A model generated the notes under the pieces. That model saw only the letters and a program-made list of their open reading frames with translations, was not told the DNA's origin and searched no databases. A program made the position numbers and the translations under genes. DNA of 64,000 bases from the NCBI GenBank assembly GCA_023374025.1, contig SIJG01000015.1, positions 1,778,697 to 1,842,696 of the forward strand. Direction: 5' to 3'. Below, piece after piece: positions 12,128 through 22,867 of the stretch (position 1 is its first letter; each line of letters begins with the position of its first letter). The DNA comes from Heterodera schachtii. Lineage: Eukaryota; Nematoda; Chromadorea; Rhabditida; Heteroderidae.

Positions 12128-12671
12128 TTGGCTTTTTTTTATAACGGATTAGCACCGTTTCAATCAAGAAAAAGAGTTGGAACAATAAAAAACGAGTCGA
12201 TACAAAAATGAATTGGCCAAAAACGAGTCGAATGTCGTCCAAAACATTGGCTCCGATGTGAACAGACAAATAACACTGACATTGCCTGGTACAGCGTAAA
12301 AGTGACACACGCACTCAAATACCAACACCAAATGAAGAATTCGGTGCCCGCTTGGCCGACGAAAAGCATTTGGACAAGTTGGAGCAGAATTGAGGCGATC
12401 AGCACCAAATGGACAGCGATCTTCAAATCATTTCATTAAAAATTAAATGAAAAAAGAAATTTCTTACCAATGGGAGAATCATCGAATTGAGCACCAAACG
12501 GCAGAGCAGCAGAACAAAGGCGACAAATTGGAGCAGTACAAAGTAAAGTGACTGGCAAATGGTGAGAAGGCGCGGCAAAAGCAAAGCGCCAGGGGGCGAA
12601 GCGAAGACGGAGAGGAGAAGCGGGAGGAAGAAGCGCAGCTCGAGATAAGAGTTGATCAGCAGATGGAACGC
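12111..12671 (-). pseudogene. Serpentine receptor fragment (possibly Srg-like)
   Basis: Two exons can be defined: 12671-12468, opened by a C-rich acceptor and closed by a gtaag donor, and one starting at 12420 whose end is unclear. They encode several hydrophobic helices (INSYLELRFFLPLL, YFVLLQFVAFVLLLCRLVL, AVHLVLIASILLQLVQM). The pattern of Asn-x-Tyr before a helix and a Leu/Cys-Arg-Leu at a helix end suggests an Srg-type chemoreceptor. No start or tail is recognisable, and a foldback element abuts the 3' side. Probably truncated. The family assignment is weak. Confidence 0.4.
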
Positions 12672-13099
12672 CTGGGGGGGGGGACTCAGTTGGCCGATGA
12701 GAAACACCGAAAAGAATTTTTCAAATTTTAAATAAATTTTCTTTAAAATATGTTTTAAAACAAGAAATGATGACAAGGTCTGGTGCAAAAATTTATATAA
12801 ATATTTTTTTGCTTATTTGAATAAAAGAGCTCAAAAAATGCATTTCCGCGCTTAAATTTTTTATTTGAAGGTCAGATTTAGTCACAAAAAAATATTTTTG
12901 GATTTTGGAAAATAAAAATTTATTTTAATATTAGGGATTTTATCAATATTTTTGTAAATGTTTTGACATTTTTCTAACTTTTAATGTAAAACTCAGAAAT
13001 TATTTACAAAAATGCTAAAAGATTTTTTAACGCGATATGCAATTCCACAACGTATTGTAACGACAAAATTCCAAGCGGTGCTAATTTAATTAATTAATA

Positions 13100-14353
13100 C
13101 AGTGTGTTAATTTAAAATAAAGACACCCTATTTTTTGTTAGTTTGACCACTTCCCATGAACCGATCGAGTTGAAATTTTAACTGTACGTAGCAATTCTGA
13201 AAATATTAAGATTCTGAAAAGGAGAAGGCGAAATGACGACAGAAAAAAATTTTACGAATTTTTTCCCAAAAAAGGGGTGTTAATTTAAAATAGAGACACT
13301 TTTTTCAGAAGGCTGTAACTTTTTGAGTTGAGCATTAAAAAATCTGAAAAAATTCATTTAAGCTTAGTTTTTTGTACTGATCAAAAAAGTCATTTGCAAC
13401 AAATTGATCAGATCACTCCTTTATGGTGATCTAAAAATCATAAAATGGCTTGAAACTGGGGAAATTTTAGAAAAAAAATCTTAGGGGGCTGGAAAATTTT
13501 TTTCGTGAAAAACAATTAAGGCATTATAAAAGAGAATAAAATTCTCTACAAAATGGCTTTTGGATGATGTCTCTACGCCGCGTCTCCGCTGAGCTGCGTT
13601 TGGTTAAATATCGACTACCAAAAAAAAGACCAATTTTAAGCCATTTTTCCTTACTTTTTGCGACATTCGTATTTAGCCAAACGCTCCTCAGCAGAGATGC
13701 ATCGCACAGCCACCAACCAAAGGCCATTTTGTAGAGAATTTTGTGCTCTTTCTGTTCGTCATATTCATCTTCTACGGAAAATTTTTCCCAACCCCCTAGA
13801 AATTTTTTTTTCGAATTTACTCAGATTTTCGCATTTTTTCACCCGCAAAATTTTTGTGTTTAATGACTTTTTTCTGGTATAAAGTGAATAGAAAATGCTT
13901 ATAGGATGTCTCTACGTTATCTTCGTGTTGATTGCTGTTAGTTTGATTCGGATGGTCAAATGTTAGAGGTGATTTAAGCCTTTTGGTCCTTAATTTCTCC
14001 TGAAAACTTAGAAAATTCAACATAACTCTCTCTAAAAGACATATTTCTGTTCGCATAATAAGCAGAAATGTGAAAAAAGATTTGTTCTTTCTTATTTAGC
14101 TTGTTTTATCAGTTTATTTTTGGTAATTGTTGAGTTTTTTCTCAGTTTTCCAAAGTGTCTCTATTTTAAATTAACACCCCTTTTCGGAAAAAAATTCGTA
14201 AAATTTTTTTCTGTCGTCATTTCGCCTTCTCCTTTTCAGAATCTTAATATTTTCAGAATTGCTACGTACAGTTAAAATTTCAACTCGATCGGTTCATGGG
14301 AAGTGGTCAAACTAACAAAAAATAGGGTGTCTTTATTTTAAATTAACACACTG
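13100..14353. mobile_element. Palindromic Tc1/mariner-like non-autonomous element
   Basis: Ends are cagtgtgttaa and ttaacacactg, each flanked by TA (13098-13099 and 14354-14355), as expected for Tc1/mariner insertion. The outer arms of about 210 bp are almost identical. The inner part is also an imperfect palindrome (ctctacaaaatgg near 13536 faces ccattttgtagag near 13726). No intact transposase is visible. Confidence 0.85.
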
Positions 14354-14672
14354 TAAATAGGGCTTCCATTTTTAGGCAAATGCCTAAAATTTCTGCACAC
14401 TTAATACGCTCAAATAAGCACGAAAAACGCGTTTTCCACTTGGTTTCAAGCTTCGACGATAAATTTTATAATGAATAACTTTGCCTTTTTTTGACTTTTT
14501 GCGCTTAATGCCGAAATGCCTATTTTTATGCCTATTTCGCCAATTTTGGCACCTATTTTCAGTGTTTTCGAAAAAATCCTTAACAAAAATGTAATAAAAA
14601 CGAAAAATACACGCCTAAGAAGCGAGCCGAAAAATTTCAGAAAATACACCCCTGAGAATTGAAAAAAAATTT

Positions 14673-14900
14673 TGTTGTGTCCGACAACAGTTTATAAATA
14701 ATTTATTTGGAGGAAATCAATTACAATTAAATGCAGAGCAAAGGGAGGAGATAGTAACGGCACAAATATATGAATGACGCTGGGAAGAAGAAAGAAGGGG
14801 GAGAAGGACGGACTTAAATAACAATATGAGAGGGGGAGGGGCAGAGGTCAAAGGACAGCAAAATAATCAATAATATGAATAAGGGGATGGATACATCACA
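14673..14900 (-). repeat. LTR (downstream copy)
   Basis: Long terminal repeat, identical to 19111-19338. The end of the pol frame and the polypurine tract lie next to it. Confidence 0.95.
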
Positions 14901-14921
14901 TCCCTCCCTCCTTATCAAGGA

Positions 14922-15155
14922 TCAGCTGCTTGGATCGAAAATCTGCGTCTTCTTCTTGGTCCGCTGTGATCGTCGAAGTTCGGGAGGAGCTGGGCCATCA
15001 TTCTGCTCGTCTTCAGTCTCCTGTTGCTGATCACCGACATTCGAATCGCTGTCCACGGATTCGTTCTCCAGCTGATCTTCGACCGTCAAATCCGGTTTAA
15101 GCTGATCAGCGTGCCGCTTCCAAACGCCTCTCATAGTCCGAACGAGATAAATCAC
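14922..15155 (-). CDS. Integrase C-terminal tail, out of frame with pol
   Basis: Contains GVWKRHADQLKP and an acidic stretch ending PPELRRSQRTKKK, typical of gypsy integrase tails. It is separated from the main pol frame by a one-base frame change near a T homopolymer. Not an independent gene. Confidence 0.8.
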   Translation of the reverse strand: MIYLVRTMRGVWKRHADQLKPDLTVEDQLENESVDSDSNVGDQQQETEDEQNDGPAPPELRRSQRTKKKTQIFDPSS

Positions 15156-18100
15156 CCCGTTTTTTTGTGATGATCAGACCAAGGAACCATTTAGGCCCGT
15201 CTCGATAATTCCTTACAAAAACCTTTTGACCAATTTCAAAAGTTCGATCTCGAGTTCCCCGATCAAAATTTCGTTTGATTCGGTCTCTGTATGTCGGACT
15301 GAGTTTTGGCTTCCTCTGATCGGCGTTCTCCACGGTTGGACGTGCCAAATCAAGCATGGTACGCAATTTGCGACCGAATAGCCTTTCAGCTGGCGATGCA
15401 TTTGTCGCTGGATGAGGCGTCACTCTGTAAAGTCCCAACACCTGGTGCAAAGCCTCGTCACATGGCACCCCTCCGTCCTTTTGACGCTGCATCATGTGTT
15501 TGAAAGTTTGGACAAACCTTTCGGCTTCTCCATTACTCATCGGATGGTACGGAGGGGTCAAGGTATGCTCAATACCTCGCGAATTGCAGTATTGCTGCCA
15601 TTCACCCGACGTGAACTGTGGGCCATTGTCAGAGACAATTTGCTCAGGGAGTCCATGTGTGGCAAAAATCCGTCGCATTTCAGCAATTGTCGTATTTGTG
15701 TTCGTAGTTTTCATTTTAATGACCTCAGGCCATTTTGTTTTGGCATCGACCATTACAAACCACATAAATCCCCAAAATGGACCACAAAAATCGACGTGTA
15801 ATCGCTGCCAAGGCCGTTCGGGTTCTTCCCATGGATGCAACGGAACTTTTCGTTCCTCAGAAGCATTAATTTGGCATGGCCGGCAGGACTTTCGAATTTC
15901 TTCAATCGCTTTGTCCAATCCTGGCCACCAAACTTTTCGTCGTGCCAGGGATTTCATTCGGACAATTCCTGGGTGTGCCGAATGTATCAGTTGAAGAATT
16001 TCGGGCCGAAATGTTGCTGGAATCACAGTTCTTATTCCGAGCATCGGACACCCGGACTGAATTTCCAACGAATTCCGGGCAATGTAAAATGGTCGAAATT
16101 CCTTGTCCACTTTATTTGGCCAACCCTCCTTGACAAATTTTTTGACTAATTTGAGCAAGGGGTCTTTTTCGGTCTCTTTTGCGATCATTTCCACCGTGAC
16201 CGGTAGCGATTCAATGGCCTGGACTTGGATCAAATTTACTTCTTGACCATTATCATCATCGCCTTCGGTCTCAACACAAGGCAGTCGGGACAAACCATCA
16301 GCATTTCCGAACTCCTTTGTTGACCGGTATTCGATTTCGTAGTCGAAATTCATCAGAATTAGGCCCCAACGGTGCAGTCGTCTTGCTGCCACCACTGGCA
16401 TTTCGCCTTTTGGGCCGTAAATTTTCTTCAGAGGCTCATGATCCGTTTGTAAAACGAATTTTCGGCCATATAGGTACTGCTTGAATTTTTCAATTCCAAA
16501 AATGATTGAACGCGCCTCTTTCTCAATTTGTGCGTATCTGCGTTCGGCTGAGCTTAAAGTTTTAGAAGCATAGGCGACTACGCCTTCTTTTCCACTTTTA
16601 ATGTCCCTCTGAAAAAGGACTGCTCCAATTCCGTAATCAGAAGCATCCGTGGCCAAAAACAAATTGTTTTTTGGATCATAGTGCACAAGCACTTTGTCTG
16701 AGGTCAGCTTTTCCTTGACCAAATTGAATGCTTTTGTTTGCTCATCACGCCATTCCCATTCGACATCCTTCCGACGAAGTCTGTTTAATGGTTCAACACA
16801 CTCTGCCAAGTCTTTGACGAATTTGCTATAGTAGTTGACCATTCCCAGGAATGATTCCAACTCTTTGATTGTCTTTGGTTCCGGCATTTCTTTTATTGCC
16901 TTAACCTTTTCCGGTGATGGACTTATTCCTGTTTTGTCAATCACATGCCCCAAATAGATCAATTTGTCCTTCAAAAATGAGCACTTCTCTTTTTTGATGC
17001 GCAGATCATTCTGCTGAAGCCTGGAGAAAACCGCTTCAATTCTCTGCACATGCTCTATGTCATTTGGTGCAGTGATCAGAATGTCATCCAAATAAACCAT
17101 TACGCCATCAATGCCTTGCAAAATTTCTTCCATAAATTGCTGAAAGATGGCTGGAGCCGAAGCAACTCCGTAAGGCATGCGTGTGAAAGCAAAGAGGCCT
17201 TTATGTGTTGTGATGGTCAAGCATTTTTGACTTTTTTCGTCGAGCGGTAGTTGTAAATAAGCTTCCTTTAAATCAATTTTGGAAAACTTTTGACCACCGT
17301 TGAGCATGGAAAAAAGTTCTTCCGGTCGTGGAAGTGGGTATTGATGAATGTCTAAGCAGGGGTTCACAGTGACTTTATAGTCACAACAAAGCCGAATTTT
17401 GTTGTTCGGTTTTGGCACGATGACAATTGGAGTCGCCCAATCGGAAGTCTCCACCCGTCTCAACACTCCATCTTTTTGCCAATCCTCCAGAACTTTCTCA
17501 ACCGCGGGCTTCAATGCAAATGGAATCGGACGACTTTTGCAAACCTTTGGCTGAATGTCTTCCTTGAATTTTAGTGCAACTCTTTTGTTGCAGTTTCCAA
17601 AACCATCTTTGAAGATACCGCCGAATTTCTCAATTAACTTCTCCAATTGCTTATCATTGGATACCGCATGAATTGTTCGAATGCCAAAAATTGAGTTCAA
17701 ATCAATCTGAAGGCCTTTAATCAGATCACGGCCACATAAATTTCGTCCGGTGCCTTTGAAGACGTAAATGGTGGCCTCCATCTTTTGGTTTTTGTAGGCC
17801 ACACAGACTTTGAATGATCCAATCACTCCCTTGATCGGAATCCCACCAAATGCCATAAGAACTGTCGAGCATTTGTAATCGTCCAGTTTTGGGTGTCCAA
17901 TGTTTTCCCAATCTTCATAACTCAAAAGAGTAACGTCGGCACCTGTGTCCAGTTCGAAATTTGCAGTCTTCTTATGGACCTGCAACTCAATCATTTGAGG
18001 CGGAACTGACACAAAATTGCAATCAGCTTGTGCAACGCTGACCACTTTGCAATTTTCAGTGACCACATTGGCCGTTTTCTTCTTGAATTGCGGTTTCGCA

Positions 18101-18876
18101 CTTGAAAATTTTCCCGAATTGTATTTATTCTGTCCTTCATTTTTGCACATTTTTGCCCAATGTCCAATCATTCCGCACTTGCTGCATTTGTCCTTCTGAC
18201 TTGGACATTTATTGGCCCAATGATTTGTTGAACCACAACGAAAACATTGGCCTTTTGATCCGCCCCTTGACTTGGGGTGTGTCACCTTGGCAATCTCGGC
18301 TTGCTTCCCTCCAAAATCATTGCCAATTGTGCGGGCGTCTTTCTCGGACTGTTCCAGTAAGACTGCTGTCTCTACTGCGTCCTTGAATGCCATTGCCTTC
18401 CCTTTGATCAGTTCGGTGCGGACCACATCACTGCTAATGCCGTTAATAAATAACGCGCATAAGCATATGTCAATGCTGTTTCGGTCCCACTCGGCCTTAG
18501 CGATTAAGCTCCGTAATTGGATTGCAAAATCTCGAATTGACATCCCTGAGGACTGTCTGGCCGAAAAAAGCTCATGCCTTTTAGCTGCGAGCGTTTTTGA
18601 TTCACCAAAACGCTCTTTCATTAGCTTCACAATTTCGCTGAAAGGCAAAGTTCGGACATCATCGGGTTGTGCCATCATTCGCAACTCCTCATAAATCGCT
18701 CCAATCTCCGTGAAGAGTAGCAGCTTTTTAGTGCTTTCATCCGTGATTCCTCGGAGTTTAATGAAAAACTCGAACCGTTCCTCCCAGGTGTCCCAAGACA
18801 TCTCTGGGGAATAGGCACCAGGGCCTTTTCCGACTTTTCCCGCCGCTTGTGGCATTGGTTGAGCCATTTGTGCCAA
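15106..18876 (-). CDS. Gag-pol polyprotein of the Ty3/gypsy element
   Basis: One 1256-codon frame. Order: gag; two CCHC zinc knuckles (CFRCGSTNHWANKC and CSKCGMIGHWAKMC); aspartic protease (LDTGADVTLLS); reverse transcriptase with YLDDILI; RNase H (DASDYGIGAVL); integrase with an HHCC zinc site (HSAHPGI ... CRPC) and a DDE core (HVDFCGPF, SDNGPQF, NGEAERF). The domain order protease-RT-RNase H-integrase is that of Ty3/gypsy. Gag and pol are fused with no stop between them. The frame ends early: the integrase tail continues in another frame at 15155-14922, and the switch lies at a run of seven T near 15161-15167. That is either a real single-base lesion or a homopolymer read error. Confidence 0.95.
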   Translation of the reverse strand: MAQMAQPMPQAAGKVGKGPGAYSPEMSWDTWEERFEFFIKLRGITDESTKKLLLFTEIGAIYEELRMMAQPDDVRTLPFSEIVKLMKERFGESKTLAAKRHELFSARQSSGMSIRDFAIQLRSLIAKAEWDRNSIDICLCALFINGISSDVVRTELIKGKAMAFKDAVETAVLLEQSEKDARTIGNDFGGKQAEIAKVTHPKSRGGSKGQCFRCGSTNHWANKCPSQKDKCSKCGMIGHWAKMCKNEGQNKYNSGKFSSAKPQFKKKTANVVTENCKVVSVAQADCNFVSVPPQMIELQVHKKTANFELDTGADVTLLSYEDWENIGHPKLDDYKCSTVLMAFGGIPIKGVIGSFKVCVAYKNQKMEATIYVFKGTGRNLCGRDLIKGLQIDLNSIFGIRTIHAVSNDKQLEKLIEKFGGIFKDGFGNCNKRVALKFKEDIQPKVCKSRPIPFALKPAVEKVLEDWQKDGVLRRVETSDWATPIVIVPKPNNKIRLCCDYKVTVNPCLDIHQYPLPRPEELFSMLNGGQKFSKIDLKEAYLQLPLDEKSQKCLTITTHKGLFAFTRMPYGVASAPAIFQQFMEEILQGIDGVMVYLDDILITAPNDIEHVQRIEAVFSRLQQNDLRIKKEKCSFLKDKLIYLGHVIDKTGISPSPEKVKAIKEMPEPKTIKELESFLGMVNYYSKFVKDLAECVEPLNRLRRKDVEWEWRDEQTKAFNLVKEKLTSDKVLVHYDPKNNLFLATDASDYGIGAVLFQRDIKSGKEGVVAYASKTLSSAERRYAQIEKEARSIIFGIEKFKQYLYGRKFVLQTDHEPLKKIYGPKGEMPVVAARRLHRWGLILMNFDYEIEYRSTKEFGNADGLSRLPCVETEGDDDNGQEVNLIQVQAIESLPVTVEMIAKETEKDPLLKLVKKFVKEGWPNKVDKEFRPFYIARNSLEIQSGCPMLGIRTVIPATFRPEILQLIHSAHPGIVRMKSLARRKVWWPGLDKAIEEIRKSCRPCQINASEERKVPLHPWEEPERPWQRLHVDFCGPFWGFMWFVMVDAKTKWPEVIKMKTTNTNTTIAEMRRIFATHGLPEQIVSDNGPQFTSGEWQQYCNSRGIEHTLTPPYHPMSNGEAERFVQTFKHMMQRQKDGGVPCDEALHQVLGLYRVTPHPATNASPAERLFGRKLRTMLDLARPTVENADQRKPKLSPTYRDRIKRNFDRGTRDRTFEIGQKVFVRNYRDGPKWFLGLIITKKRGDLSRSDYERRLEAAR

Positions 18877-19110
18877 TCAGTTAAAAACTGAAACACTCCA
18901 ACTTCAAGTTAGGAGGGCACTTTTGTTGAATTCGGCGAATGATGAAAAACCTCGTCTCGAGGAACCGCACACCGTCTTGGTGATTTAGGTTTTTCGACGA
19001 TAATAACCGCGTCTTGCGGACCGCACACCACCTGGGTGATTTGGTTTTTGATGAGTCGGAAGATTGGCCGCTGTTCCGCTTGTCGCTGTTTGCTGACTGC
19101 GCCAGAAAAC

Positions 19111-19338
19111 TGTTGTGTCCGACAACAGTTTATAAATAATTTATTTGGAGGAAATCAATTACAATTAAATGCAGAGCAAAGGGAGGAGATAGTAACGGCA
19201 CAAATATATGAATGACGCTGGGAAGAAGAAAGAAGGGGGAGAAGGACGGACTTAAATAACAATATGAGAGGGGGAGGGGCAGAGGTCAAAGGACAGCAAA
19301 ATAATCAATAATATGAATAAGGGGATGGATACATCACA
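19111..19338 (-). repeat. LTR (upstream copy)
   Basis: Long terminal repeat on the 5' side of the minus-strand element, followed by the primer-binding site and gag. Confidence 0.95.
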
Positions 19339-20142
19339 AATTTCACAAAAATTTGATCCCCAGAATTTAATTGTTTTTTCTTGATAAGAATTTTGGTTTA
19401 AAATTTGTCCTTATTCGAAAAACTTTAAAACAATTGAAATATAAACAAAAATAAGTGTTTTGATTAATTTTTACGTGATTTGTTACCTAAAAAGCGTTAA
19501 TAAAAAATTTTATTTGCCTATTTTAGTGCCTATTTGAGGATTTTTGTGCCTGTATAATGCTTATTTTTCGATTTTTTCTGCCTATTTTTGGTGCCTATTT
19601 CGCGATTTTTTGTGCCTAAAAATCCCAGCCCTAGTTATGAGCAGCTAATTATTTTATTCCAGAAAGTTTTTCATTTTTCTTAAATATTTGCTCAATATTT
19701 CGGACTTTTTTCAATATTTTGGTCAATATTTCGGCATTTTTTTGAAAATATTTATTTAAGTATTTTGGGATTTATAATAAAATATTTGTCCCATGTAAAT
19801 TCAGAATAAGATTTTCAAAGATAATATAAAACGGGTCGGGGATGACACCAAATTTTTAAGTCCACCTGCATCACAAGAATCGACCGTCCCCAAAAGTCGG
19901 GTCCGCCAAGTCCATTTGCTTCGAGAAAACTCGAGAAAATGGACAAAATTCCCGCCATTTGGGAAGACGAATTACGGGGCGGGGGGGGGGAAAGTTTGGA
20001 AATTGCGGCCTCGGCTCCTCACACTCCAAAAAATGTGTGGGAGAGGCGAGGCGAGCAATTTGTCTGAAATAAATTTATAATTTTTAAATAATATTAGTAA
20101 ATATTTGTGAATTTAAAAACAAAAAACATATAACATAATCAC

Positions 20143-20804
20143 TAGGGCTCGGAATTATATGGAAATCCATATTTTTTTCCTGGACTCTGGGAGGCCTGAA
20201 ACGCACAAAAAACATGTTTTTAGCTTGGTTTGAAGCTTCTAGAATGGATTTCTATATCCATATTTTCCATATTTTTCCATATTTCGCGATTTATGTCCAT
20301 ATTTCCATATTTTTCCATATTTTGGCATTTATGTCCATATTTTATGCCCATATTTTGCCATTTTTCCAAAAAAACCTCTAATAGAACGGCCCCCAACAGA
20401 TAAATTGACCTTTTTGACCTCAAAACCGGAAATTTTTCAAAAAATCAGTTTTTCACAAAATTTTTCCAGAGAATATTTAATAAATTTAAATTTTCTTGAA
20501 AATTGTTAAATTTGGGTTAAAAATAAGCAAAATTTCGCTTTTTGGGTTAATTTTTCGCTAAAAATGAGTAAATTTTAGCTTTATCGTGTATTTTCTTCTA
20601 AAATGATTTTAATGCCATATTTAGCTATTTTTGAAGGTTTTACTTTATATTTAACAAATTTAAAGAAATTTTGGGGAATTATACCCTCAATTTGGAAAAA
20701 TTTATGTCCATATTTTTGCCATTTTATGTCCATATTTCGCGATTTTTGGTCCATATTTTATGGCCATATTTTGAGATTTTATATCCATATTTTTCCGAGC
20801 CCTA
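20143..20804. mobile_element. hAT-like word element (word tccatattt), 662 bp
   Basis: Terminal inverted repeats tagggctcgg and ccgagcccta. Perfect 8-bp target duplication ataatcac at 20135-20142 and 20805-20812. Both halves are filled with tccatattt words separated by cgcgattt. It keeps the family framework (acgcacaaaaaacatg, tagcttggtttgaagcttct). No ORF of note. Confidence 0.9.
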
Positions 20805-20989
20805 ATAATCACTTTGATTAAATGATAAGAACTGATAAATGAGCTTTTGTTGGGAAATTATCAAATGAGAAATAAATGATAAATAAATTTAACAATTAAA
20901 TAAATTTTTGGCATTTCGGAAATAGTATTCCTAAAAACATTTTAATTAATTTTAATAATTTAAAATATAAATAATTGAATGAAATTGGT

Positions 20990-21270
20990 AAATGCATTTG
21001 CTGAGGACATGGGCTATAATTTATGTGCAACAAAAATGTATTGATTTAGGAGCGGAGGAGGAGAAGAAAAGGGAGAACATAGGGAGGGGGAGAAGAAAGG
21101 ACGAGCCAAGCAAAAACACCAATTTGGGGGAAAAAAGGGGGGGGGGGGGGAGGGAACCAAAGAAAAACCCAAAACGAAAAGCCGAACCAAAAAAGCCGTT
21201 CGAAAATACGAAAAACCGAATTCAAGACGAAAAGCCATAACGAAACAGAACGGAAAGCCAAACACTCTCT
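20990..21270. repeat. Purine-rich low-complexity tract with poly-G
   Basis: Strongly purine-rich on the plus strand with a run of 14 G at 21137-21150. ORFs here on both strands look like low-complexity artefacts. Confidence 0.6.
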
Positions 21271-21889
21271 AAGCGAATGAAATAAAAACAGAAATACATT
21301 TGATTTGATTCATTTGTATGAAAGAGCTTTATTAAATAAATGACAAAATAAAAGAATTAAAAATCGATTGACAATAGAAAAAATTGCTTAACGGTTAGTG
21401 ATTTTTGTTAATGGTGAGGAGAAGGAAATGTTTAGAGTTAAGGATAAATTTTGATGAATAGAAACAGAAGAGAGAAGGAGAAAAAGAAACATTAAAAAGG
21501 CTTCCATTTGTTTAAGCCGTTAGCTTGCTAACCAACCATCAGCAGTTTGGAATTTTCTCTTCTACCAAATTTCCTCTGCCGAATTATTTTTTCTTTCATT
21601 GCTTTTCAAAATGCCATTCAATCACTTTCCCATTTGGCCCATTTATTCTCCGTGACCGGAAAATGCATCAGTGTGTCAGTATTTCATGAAAAGAGATACA
21701 GCAGTTATGTTGATTAGAAATTAAAGCGAGCATTGATACGGTATGGGAACAAATTTACAGTAACCAAATGTATTTTTAGATTATGCGAATTTTTAGATTT
21801 TACCGAAAATTTTAAAATTTTTAAAAAACGGACAAGCAGAAATGCATTCTTCGTGACTAAACAGTTTCATAGTTAGTCGAGTTGACCTA

Positions 21890-22867
21890 ATTACTGTGAA
21901 ACGGCGGAAAGTGCGGGAAAGTAAATTTACATCTCGCAAATGTTGGTTGCCTTTGAACATTGGCCAAATGTCGCGCATAATCGCCTCTTCCAAAATGCGC
22001 GCGTTGGTTGTCATAATTAGGGAACGGATTTTTAGTGGCAAAAAATCCCAAAATAATTAACTAGGTAAATAGTGACCAAAAATGCCAAAATAGTGGCGAA
22101 AAAGATCCAAATTTAGAGGGTGTTTTTGTAAAAAATAATTTAAAACTAAAGCAAACAATTTTATTGACTGATTGCAGTTACAAATGAGGTACATTTCGAA
22201 ATTTTTGGGACGCATACGATTATCGGCAAAATTGATTTGTAAACGGAAAATGAACCTTCCATATCGCAGGATGTCAATGGGAGATTTTTTCAATTCCATT
22301 ATTCTTGACCACAATGAATTTTTTTTGAATTTCGGTTGCCTTTTCGTTGGATCGCAAACTTGACAAAAGATTATTTTTCCATTAATAGAATAAATTTCTT
22401 CGCCGTCAACTTTTTTGAAACAGTCACGAATAAATGCAGATTTCGATTGAATTTTGGGCATTTTGGTTAGATATTTCCTTTAAAAATTTGGATTTTATTT
22501 GGTACATTTGAAGAAAATTAGTAAATTTTCCTGGCAAAAATAGTGACGAAACGCAAAAATTGTGGTAAAAAATTAATTTAGTGGCCAACTTCCAAAATAA
22601 TTTTTTTTTTTTTTAGTGGCAAAGCTCCAAAATAGTGATTCCTAGTGATGAATATTGGAGTTAAAACGAAGAATTTCCGAGCTAAAAATGTTTTTCGTGC
22701 ATTTCTCGTCGAAATAAAGCCGCAGAAAAAATAATTAAAAAACTAAAAATCCGTTCCCTAGTCATAATGAACAAATTAGTGCCGAAAGAATTGGAAAAAT
22801 TCAGAAAACATAGGAGAAAATATTTACCACAGTTCGATGGATGTAACTGTTCTTCGATGAGCTCACT
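21890..22867 (-). CDS. Possible small gene split by an hAT-like insertion
   Basis: A minus-strand start at 22867 gives MSELIEEQLHPSNC followed by a gtaaat donor. After the hAT-like element, an acceptor (ttggaag) leads to EAIMRDIWPMFKGNQHLRD and another gtaaat donor near 21930. The phases agree (G + AG). The element at 22018-22760 therefore sits in the intron or at its edge. I do not recognise the product and the 3' end is unresolved. Confidence 0.3.
22018..22760 (-). mobile_element. hAT-like word element (word tagtggcaaa) carrying a zinc-finger ORF
   Basis: Ends tagggaacgg and ccgttcccta are inverted repeats (at least 19 bp pair). Perfect 8-bp target duplication gtcataat at 22010-22017 and 22761-22768, the hAT signature. 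The word tagtggc/gccacta repeats near both ends. Unlike most relatives in the window it contains a 134-codon frame with a C2H2-like N-terminal domain. Confidence 0.88.
22057..22461 (-). CDS. hAT-type N-terminal zinc-finger protein remnant, 134 codons
   Basis: The first 50 residues resemble the DNA-binding zinc finger at the start of hAT transposases and CGGBP1-like proteins: FIRDCFKKVDG, GKIIFCQVCD, then a basic KKNSLW stretch. The Cys-x2-Cys pair is clear; the expected His pair is not obvious. The catalytic core is absent, so this is a truncated transposase. It lies wholly inside the element and probably came from the autonomous parent that recognised these end words. Confidence 0.55.
   Translation of the reverse strand: MPKIQSKSAFIRDCFKKVDGEEIYSINGKIIFCQVCDPTKRQPKFKKNSLWSRIMELKKSPIDILRYGRFIFRLQINFADNRMRPKNFEMYLICNCNQSIKLFALVLNYFLQKHPLNLDLFRHYFGIFGHYLPS

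Larger units (their letters stand above)
14673..19338 (-). mobile_element. Ty3/gypsy LTR retrotransposon, young insertion
   Basis: The two 228-bp LTRs (14673-14900 and 19111-19338) are identical by eye and begin and end with TG/CA. A 5-bp target duplication aattt flanks the element (14668-14672 and 19339-19343). Just inside the upstream (right) LTR, minus-strand tggcgcagtcagca at 19104-19091 is a likely primer-binding site. Just before the downstream LTR, aaggagggaggga is a polypurine tract. The interior has one gag-pol frame and no envelope. Identical LTRs indicate a very recent insertion. Confidence 0.95.
14358..19633. repeat. hAT-like word element (word gcctatttt), split by an LTR retrotransposon
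   Basis: The left part 14358-14672 starts tagggcttcc and the right part 19344-19633 ends agcccta. Joined, they make about 605 bp with the family framework: gcaaatgcctaaaa, cgcgttttccacttgg, repeated atgcctatttt words, and aatacacccctgag. No flanking duplication was found. It abuts the palindromic element on the left. Confidence 0.75.

Noticed and set aside
15412..18694. Many plus-strand ORFs of 60-166 codons inside the retrotransposon
   Set aside because: All are antisense to the gag-pol frame.
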